Assembly (NCBI GenBank): GCA_900543475.1
Contig: UQRU01000071.1
Span: forward strand, 1 to 10,822
Source: an uncultured Eubacteriales bacterium
GTDB taxonomy: Bacteria; Bacillota; Clostridia; Christensenellales; CAG-138
DNA length: 10,822 bases
Reading direction: 5' to 3'
Of this stretch, positions 7,622 to 10,822 are shown piece by piece. Positions within the stretch are counted from its first letter, which is position 1, and the number at the start of each line of letters is the position of its first letter. Made by a program: the position numbers and the translations under genes. The notes below the pieces were generated by a model that searched no databases, had not been told where the DNA came from, and saw only the letters and a list, made by a program, of their open reading frames with translations.

Positions 7622-8677
7622 TCAAGCTTGCGTTACAGGTTCCTTCAGGGAGATATAGGCGTCCAGTCCAGCGGGCACATCTGGGTTGATGCCGGAATTG
7701 AGGGCCTTTTTCAAGGCAATCAGCTGGGCCAGGTTAATAAAGTCGATCCCGTTGGCCGCATGGTTCTTGACCGGCGGAAGCACGACTTGGTATACATCCG
7801 GATACTGGGCGGGATCCTGGGCAGCCACACATAAGATGCACCCCCGTGCCTTCAAATCCCGGACCATTTCCTTTTGGTAAAAGTTTTCTCCACTGCGAAG
7901 CAAAGCCAGCACCAAGGTCTTGTTGGAGCAAAGCACGATGGGGCCGTGCCGAAAATCCAACACATTAAACTGCTTGCCACTAATCTTGCTGATTTCCGTA
8001 AAGGCCAAAGCTGCTTCTTCCGCAATGCCGGCCACCGGGCCATCCGCCAGCACAACCACATCGGAAAAATCCAGGCTGGCCAGAGTGTCTGTCACCGGGG
8101 CAATGCCTTGGCGAAATGCCTGGTTGGCGTCGATGACACTGCATAGATCCGTCCAAAGGGAATCCTTGTCGAAGCGGATGGCCGCCAAGTATAGAATGGC
8201 AGCATATAGGTTGGTCACGGTGCGGGTCTGGCATACGGACTGGTCGTAGGCCCAGGGCAAGCAGATCCCATAATCCGCAAGGCCGTTAAGATCCGCCCCT
8301 TCCTTGGCGGTAACAGCCAACACCTTGGCGGAAAAATGCTTTTTAATATGCTCCACGGACCGGACCATTTCCGTGGTAAGGCCGGAGCGGGACAGGGCGA
8401 TCACAATGGCGCCGGTGCAAAGGTCTTTGTATTTTTCCGGATCCAGCATGAAATCCCCGCCGGATACCGCATAGCCGACGCTGCCGTTTTGCAGGGAAAA
8501 GGCCGCGGCGGCGGATTTGGCCAGCATGTAGCCCGAGCCGCTGCCCAGCATCACAAACCGCTGGGCCGGATTGGCGGCGAAAAAGGCGGCTAAGGATGAA
8601 CGGTTTTGTGCAAACCAGGCTTTCGTTTGCTGCAATGCCACATGCTGCTCATGGATTTCCTGTTCTGTTTTGTACAT
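7622..8677 (-). CDS. double-SIS-domain sugar-phosphate isomerase/deglycase-like protein (AgaS/FrlB/GlmS-C type)
   Basis: A 351-residue cytoplasmic protein with two SIS domains, COG2222-like. SIS-1 has GSGSGY (45-50) and the phosphate-binding SRSG (96-99). SIS-2 runs through DGPVAGIAEEAALAFTEIS (212-230) and DFRHGP (241-246). Glu228 and His244 are 16 residues apart and align with Glu488/His504 of GlmS. The same spacing holds for Glu214/His230, the proposed acid-base pair of the fructose-asparagine deglycase FraB. So the fold and active-site pair suit an amino-sugar isomerase/deaminase (AgaS) or an Amadori 6-phosphate deglycase (FrlB, FraB). No glutaminase domain is present, so it is not GlmS. 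An ATG at 8686 opens the frame three codons earlier, but GGAGG sits 1 nt from it; the ATG at 8677 has GGAGG at a 10-nt spacing and is preferred. It is the first gene of the operon. The exact reaction is undecided. Confidence 0.88.
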   Translation of the reverse strand: MYKTEQEIHEQHVALQQTKAWFAQNRSSLAAFFAANPAQRFVMLGSGSGYMLAKSAAAAFSLQNGSVGYAVSGGDFMLDPEKYKDLCTGAIVIALSRSGLTTEMVRSVEHIKKHFSAKVLAVTAKEGADLNGLADYGICLPWAYDQSVCQTRTVTNLYAAILYLAAIRFDKDSLWTDLCSVIDANQAFRQGIAPVTDTLASLDFSDVVVLADGPVAGIAEEAALAFTEISKISGKQFNVLDFRHGPIVLCSNKTLVLALLRSGENFYQKEMVRDLKARGCILCVAAQDPAQYPDVYQVVLPPVKNHAANGIDFINLAQLIALKKALNSGINPDVPAGLDAYISLKEPVTQA

Positions 8678-8687
8678 ATTTCTCATT

Positions 8688-8692
8688 CCTCC
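8688..8692 (-). promoter_or_regulatory. ribosome binding site that decides the SIS gene start
   Basis: GGAGG on the minus strand. It nearly touches the ATG at 8686 (1 nt between) but is 10 nt from the ATG at 8677, which makes 8677 the likely start. Confidence 0.6.
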
Positions 8693-8699
8693 GGCGAAT

Positions 8700-8730
8700 A
8701 TTAAAATTCTTCAAAAAAATGCTATGTCAA
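8700..8730 (-). promoter_or_regulatory. candidate SigA promoter of the catabolic operon
   Basis: TTGACA (8730-8725, perfect -35) and TTTAAT (8705-8700, 5/6 match to -10) are separated by 19 bp on the minus strand. The long spacer and the very short predicted leader (start near 8693, just before the ribosome site) reduce confidence, but I find no better promoter before the SIS gene. Confidence 0.4.
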
Positions 8731-8733
8731 ATA

Positions 8734-8762
8734 TTGAAAACATTATGATCATATGCTATATT
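8734..8762 (+). promoter_or_regulatory. SigA-type promoter of the GntR regulator gene
   Basis: TTGAAA (8734-8739) and TATATT (8757-8762), each 5/6 to consensus, are exactly 17 bp apart. TGC directly before the -10 box gives an extended -10. Its -35 lies 3 bp from the -35 of the divergent operon promoter. Confidence 0.65.
8744..8753. promoter_or_regulatory. candidate operator, perfect 10-bp palindrome
   Basis: TATGATCATA is its own reverse complement and lies inside the spacer of the regulator's promoter, 14 bp from the operon's -35 box. A dimeric UTRA repressor bound here could block its own promoter and affect the divergent one. Binding is inferred from position and symmetry only. Confidence 0.35.
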
Positions 8763-8808
8763 TGTTATATCCTATTTCTCATAAGATCCTGTTAAACGAG
8801 GTGCGCCC

Positions 8809-9528
8809 ATGAGTGCCATTAAGCCTTCCCCCTTATACATGCAACTCAAAGAAAAAATCATAGAAAAGATCCATACAGGCCAGTGGGTGGCAGGCAGCAA
8901 GATCCCCACAGAGCATCAGCTTTGCCAGGAGTATCAGCTCAGCCGGATCACGGTACGCCAGGCGCTGGAGTCCCTGGCCAACGACGGCTACATTGTGCGG
9001 CAGCAGGGGCGGGGCACCTTCGTATCCTCCCCTAAGATCGACACCAAGCTTTCCACCTTCTATTCCTTCTCCCAGGAGCTGCAAAGGCACGGGTTCAAGC
9101 AGCACGATATCATCCTGGATTTCCGCAAGCTGGAGGCGGACGACAATACGGCGTCCCACCTGGGGGTATTGTCTTTTTGCCCGGTCTTTGCGGTGGAGCG
9201 GCTGCGGCTTATCGACGACACGCCCTATGTGTATGAAACCTCCTACATCCCCGTGCATCTTTGCCCCCGGCTTTGCCCCGAGGATATTCAAGCCATAGGG
9301 CTGTACAATTCCTTAGAAAAATCCGGCAATATAGCCCCCACCAGCGCGGAAGAAAGCTTCGAAGCGGTGGTGTTACCAAATGATGTGCGGCTTCACCTAA
9401 AGCTAAATAAAAACTCTCCCGCCCTAAAGATTGAACGCACTTCCCGGCAGGAAGACGTGGTATTTGAATACTGTATCAGCTATCTTCGCGGTGATCGTTA
9501 TAAATACACAATTTATTTAAAAAAATAA
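8809..9528 (+). CDS. GntR-family transcription regulator, HutC/UTRA subfamily
   Basis: A 239-residue one-component regulator, typical length for the HutC subfamily. The winged helix-turn-helix spans about 8-75: PLYMQLKEKI, G..IPTE..L, SRITVRQALESL (45-56, recognition helix) and the wing RQQGRGTFV (64-72). The UTRA effector domain spans about 85-237 and ends in the characteristic RGDRYKYTIYL (227-237). UTRA domains bind small sugars, sugar phosphates or amino-acid-derived ligands and release DNA. It is transcribed away from the catabolic operon across a 131-bp gap, so it most likely controls that operon and itself. FrlR, the fructoselysine-operon regulator of E. coli, belongs to the same broad family. 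GAGG lies 7 nt before the ATG. Nothing is broken or missing. Whether it represses or activates is not shown by sequence. Confidence 0.92.
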   Translation: MSAIKPSPLYMQLKEKIIEKIHTGQWVAGSKIPTEHQLCQEYQLSRITVRQALESLANDGYIVRQQGRGTFVSSPKIDTKLSTFYSFSQELQRHGFKQHDIILDFRKLEADDNTASHLGVLSFCPVFAVERLRLIDDTPYVYETSYIPVHLCPRLCPEDIQAIGLYNSLEKSGNIAPTSAEESFEAVVLPNDVRLHLKLNKNSPALKIERTSRQEDVVFEYCISYLRGDRYKYTIYLKK

Positions 9529-9534
9529 ATTTTC
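9510..9534. terminator. A/T hairpin over the end of the regulator gene, possible bidirectional terminator
   Basis: AATTTATTT (9510-9518) pairs with AAATAAATT (9523-9531) around AAAA. It overlaps the regulator's stop codon (9526-9528). On the plus strand TTTT ends at 9533; on the minus strand the loop gives a run of seven U. A stem of only A-U pairs is weak, so termination is plausible but uncertain for both the regulator and the convergent transcript predicted from 9786. Confidence 0.35.
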
Positions 9535-9786
9535 CTATGCGGTTTTCAAGTTACAATAGCCGCCGTTTGGCGTAACGAATACCTACCCATGCAAGTTCTA
9601 TAAGAACTTCATCGGTCAGTTTTTGCTATGATGGTACCGTTATAGTATGTCCAGTAGGTTTTTAATTATTTTCTTCCAATAGCCAAGGGTACTGTGGGCA
9701 ATGGAGGGCCTATGGCGGTAAAATGTATAGAGGTGTGGAAGAATCGCCCAAATTCCTCATAACATTAAATAATTGTTATATCAACT
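9531..9786 (-). ncRNA. candidate structured small RNA of about 250 nt, unknown family
   Basis: The tract lies directly downstream of a perfect consensus promoter and holds no convincing protein. Three stem-loops follow in order. The first pairs TTCTTCCA (9671-9678) with TGGAAGAA (9736-9743), with further short pairings inside. The second pairs ACCTAC (9581-9586) with GTAGGT (9654-9659) and encloses a perfect 7-bp hairpin AAGTTCT/AGAACTT (9593-9609, 3-nt loop). The third has CGCC-GTTT-GGCG (9561-9572) extended by GTTA/TAAC. The transcript would run toward the regulator gene and could end at, or pass as antisense through, its 3' end. Base composition is intermediate between the genes and the AT-rich island. 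I do not recognise tmRNA, SRP, 6S or RNase P features. The alternative is the decayed end of an insertion sequence: short unlinked coding-like frames can be read on this strand, but all are broken by stops. Confidence 0.3.
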
Positions 9787-9792
9787 ATAATG

Positions 9793-9821
9793 ATTATATG
9801 TTATGACATTTGTTTTGTCAA
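9793..9821 (-). promoter_or_regulatory. perfect consensus SigA promoter pointing left
   Basis: On the minus strand TTGACA (9821-9816) and TATAAT (9798-9793) are separated by exactly 17 bp, a full match to the vegetative promoter consensus. Transcription should start near 9786 and run toward the 3' end of the GntR gene. The -10 box is part of a 13-bp palindrome (9786-9798). Confidence 0.65.
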
Positions 9822-10495
9822 CAATGATTTTCGATAATAACGGGACCACCATTCTATGCTTTGCTCACAGAATAAACTCACTTATTTGCATATAAAACCT
9901 AAATATTTATGATTATTATTTCTTTATATTTGTTTACTTAATATTTAACCTTAAATCTACCACTAGCAGATCTCATGGAAAAGATAAGCAGCAGCCCACA
10001 TATCATCCTAAAGATCTTTGTTTTCATGGAAGAACTTTAATATTTTCTTTTTCACAGTATCCATATTTATAAATCAAAAAATTATTTTTTATCCTCACCT
10101 AAGCGTTCCATATAGGGAACAAATACATTAGTTCACTCTTATCTGCTGCCGCTATTCTAGATGGGTATATTGTCTCATTCCTTTACTAAGAAGTACGAAA
10201 TTGTGTAATATCTGTATTGAACACACTTTTTATTCTGTATTCTACATATCATATTTTTTCAATACGAAAATGACATCTTCAAGTACTTTACGGGTATTCC
10301 CAATAAATAATCTATGAGTTTGAATTTAATCATTAAGTTTTAGCCGCAAACATTTATGTTACTTAATATTAGGCTTTAATTAAATAATTTACTATAATAA
10401 CTTAATAGAATTATCTTTATATTATTATTTAATTTAGTTTCAATCATCTAATTTTATTTTTCTCCCGCAGAAAACACTATTCAATAGGCAAAGAC

Positions 10496-10633
10496 ATGTC
10501 AAACATTACTGGAGAAACTTTTGAAGAATTAAAGATAACTATAATAACAGGCAGTTTTTTAATTTGTTTGGGAAATCACAACAGCCTGTTATTTCTTGTC
10601 AGAACTCCAACCATCGAAAATATAATGACATAG
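10496..10633 (+). CDS. possible tiny hypothetical ORF in the AT-rich island
   Basis: An ATG-started frame of 45 codons, beginning MSNITGETFEELKIT and ending IENIMT before TAG. The same frame is open for about 15 further codons upstream without a start. No strong ribosome site is seen (a weak AGG 9 nt before), there is no homology I recognise, and an inverted repeat runs through the middle. It is included because it is the only coherent open frame in the island; chance is a good alternative. Confidence 0.15.
   Translation: MSNITGETFEELKITIITGSFLICLGNHNSLLFLVRTPTIENIMT
10543..10593. repeat. 10-bp inverted repeat with 31-nt loop
   Basis: AATAACAGGC (10543-10552) and GCCTGTTATT (10584-10593) are perfect reverse complements. 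A T6 run lies in the loop, and no T-run follows either arm. It could be a relic of a small mobile element or a stem of an unknown RNA. Confidence 0.45.
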
Positions 10634-10667
10634 TAATTCTATTGTATTAAGTAATGCCAGTGGTAGG

Positions 10668-10680
10668 GAGGGCGCCCCTG
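10668..10680. repeat. second copy of the 13-bp GC-rich motif
   Basis: GAGGGCGCCCCTG, identical and in the same orientation as at 11-23. It marks the sharp change from the AT-rich island to GC-rich DNA and is followed by CTGGCC (10678-10683), which pairs with GGCCAG (10701-10706). Confidence 0.4.
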
Positions 10681-10716
10681 GCCGCTGGATGCAGTGGCCG
10701 GGCCAGCCCGGGGAAG

Positions 10717-10747
10717 GCAAAGCCCCATCCACTGGATGGGGCTTTGC
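10717..10747. terminator. perfect 14-bp hairpin, terminator-like, strand uncertain
   Basis: GCAAAGCCCCATCC (10717-10730) pairs without mismatch with GGATGGGGCTTTGC (10734-10747) around a 3-nt ACT loop. The A-side/T-side ends (AAAGCCCC and GGGGCTTT) resemble a bidirectional intrinsic terminator, but the T-run is only three bases. The gene it would serve lies outside the window or was lost in the AT-rich island. Such strong palindromes are also typical of dispersed intergenic repeats. Confidence 0.45.
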
Positions 10748-10775
10748 TCAGCTTGTCGAGAAACCCCTGGGGGCT

Positions 10776-10793
10776 CGGGGGCCGCAGCCCCCG
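10776..10793. repeat. GC-only hairpin at the right edge
   Basis: CGGGGGC (10776-10782) pairs with GCCCCCG (10787-10793) around CGCA. It lies 28 nt after the 14-bp hairpin, so 10661-10800 is a cluster of GC-rich inverted repeats with no coding frame I can support. Confidence 0.45.
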
Positions 10794-10822
10794 GAGGCTA
10801 TAATCGGATTTGGCGACATGCG

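Larger units (their letters stand above)
9822..10660. other. AT-rich island with no recognisable gene
   Basis: About 840 bp of very AT-rich DNA; 9901-9960 has only 8 G or C in 60 bases, while the operon genes are clearly GC-rich. No frame on either strand gives a protein I recognise, and all open stretches are short and consistent with chance at this composition. It contains many small A/T palindromes (for example AAAGATCTTT at 10010-10019) and one long-loop inverted repeat (10543-10593). It ends abruptly at a GC-rich block near 10661. It may be a decayed insertion, a foreign segment or simply a long AT-rich spacer. Confidence 0.6.

Noticed and set aside
7622..8677. MurQ-type etherase or GlmS as the identity of the SIS protein
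   Set aside because: MurQ has a single different SIS layout and lacks FRHGP; GlmS would need an N-terminal glutaminase domain, which is absent.
8786..8803. Possible catabolite-control (cre) box before the regulator gene
   Set aside because: TGTTAAACG has one extra base relative to the TGNAANCG half and the second half does not match.
9593..9609. AAGTTCT-ATA-AGAACTT resembling half of an FRT-like recombinase site
   Set aside because: Real FRT has longer arms and an 8-bp core. The 3-nt loop here fits an RNA hairpin better, so it was kept as part of the candidate RNA.
9551..9640. Minus-strand coding-like fragment ending DEVLIELAWVGIRYAKRRLL then stop
   Set aside because: Only about 22 codons are open, upstream is a stop in the same frame, no start or ribosome site exists, and the length is expected by chance. 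Joining it to a neighbouring frame needs an assumed frameshift.
10090..10320. Possible decayed minus-strand gene (pieces such as TRKVLEDVIFVLKKYDM, RIAAADKSEL and VPYMERLGEDKK)
   Set aside because: The pieces lie in different frames with several stops between them. Stop-free runs of this size are expected in AT-rich DNA, and none matches a family I recognise.
9529..10822. CRISPR array, tRNA or rRNA in the gene-poor right end
   Set aside because: No regularly spaced direct repeats, no tRNA cloverleaf or conserved tRNA arms, and no rRNA-like sequence were found on reading.

Overview
The window looks like chromosomal DNA of a low-GC-phylum but GC-rich Clostridia-type Firmicute, perhaps an Oscillospiraceae-like gut bacterium. 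This is inferred from strong AGGAGG-type ribosome sites, AT-rich SigA-like promoters, a lipoprotein substrate-binding protein rather than a periplasmic one, and GC-rich coding DNA next to AT-rich intergenic DNA. No taxonomic marker gene is present.

Left to centre (205-8677, minus strand): a seven-gene catabolic cluster read right to left. Its order is a double-SIS-domain sugar-phosphate isomerase/deglycase-like protein, a YhfX-family PLP-dependent (alanine racemase fold) enzyme, a complete RbsBAC-type sugar ABC importer (lipoprotein, double ATPase, permease), an M20 metallo-amidohydrolase, then a terminator-like hairpin and a BadF/N-acetylglucosamine-kinase-like sugar kinase. Gaps of 10-67 nt and a 4-nt ATPase/permease overlap point to one transcript, with hairpins after the binding protein gene and after the M20 gene that probably tune expression.

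Control region (8678-8808): two back-to-back promoters lie between this operon and a divergent GntR/HutC (UTRA) regulator gene (8809-9528, plus strand). Their -35 boxes are 3 bp apart, and a 10-bp palindrome sits inside the regulator's promoter.

Right (9529-10822): no convincing protein gene. At 9793-9821 on the minus strand there is a perfect consensus promoter (TTGACA, 17 bp, TATAAT). It points at a 250-bp tract with three successive stem-loops and an A/T hairpin at the end of the regulator gene, a good candidate for an undescribed small RNA or a mobile-element remnant. Beyond it lies a very AT-rich island (9822-10660), which ends abruptly in a GC-rich block of inverted repeats.

Together the genes suggest import of a small sugar conjugate, phosphorylation by the kinase, cleavage or isomerisation by the SIS protein, amide or N-acyl hydrolysis by the M20 enzyme and handling of the amino-acid part by the PLP enzyme. 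The real substrate is unknown; an Amadori-type or amino-sugar/amino-acid conjugate is the leading guess.
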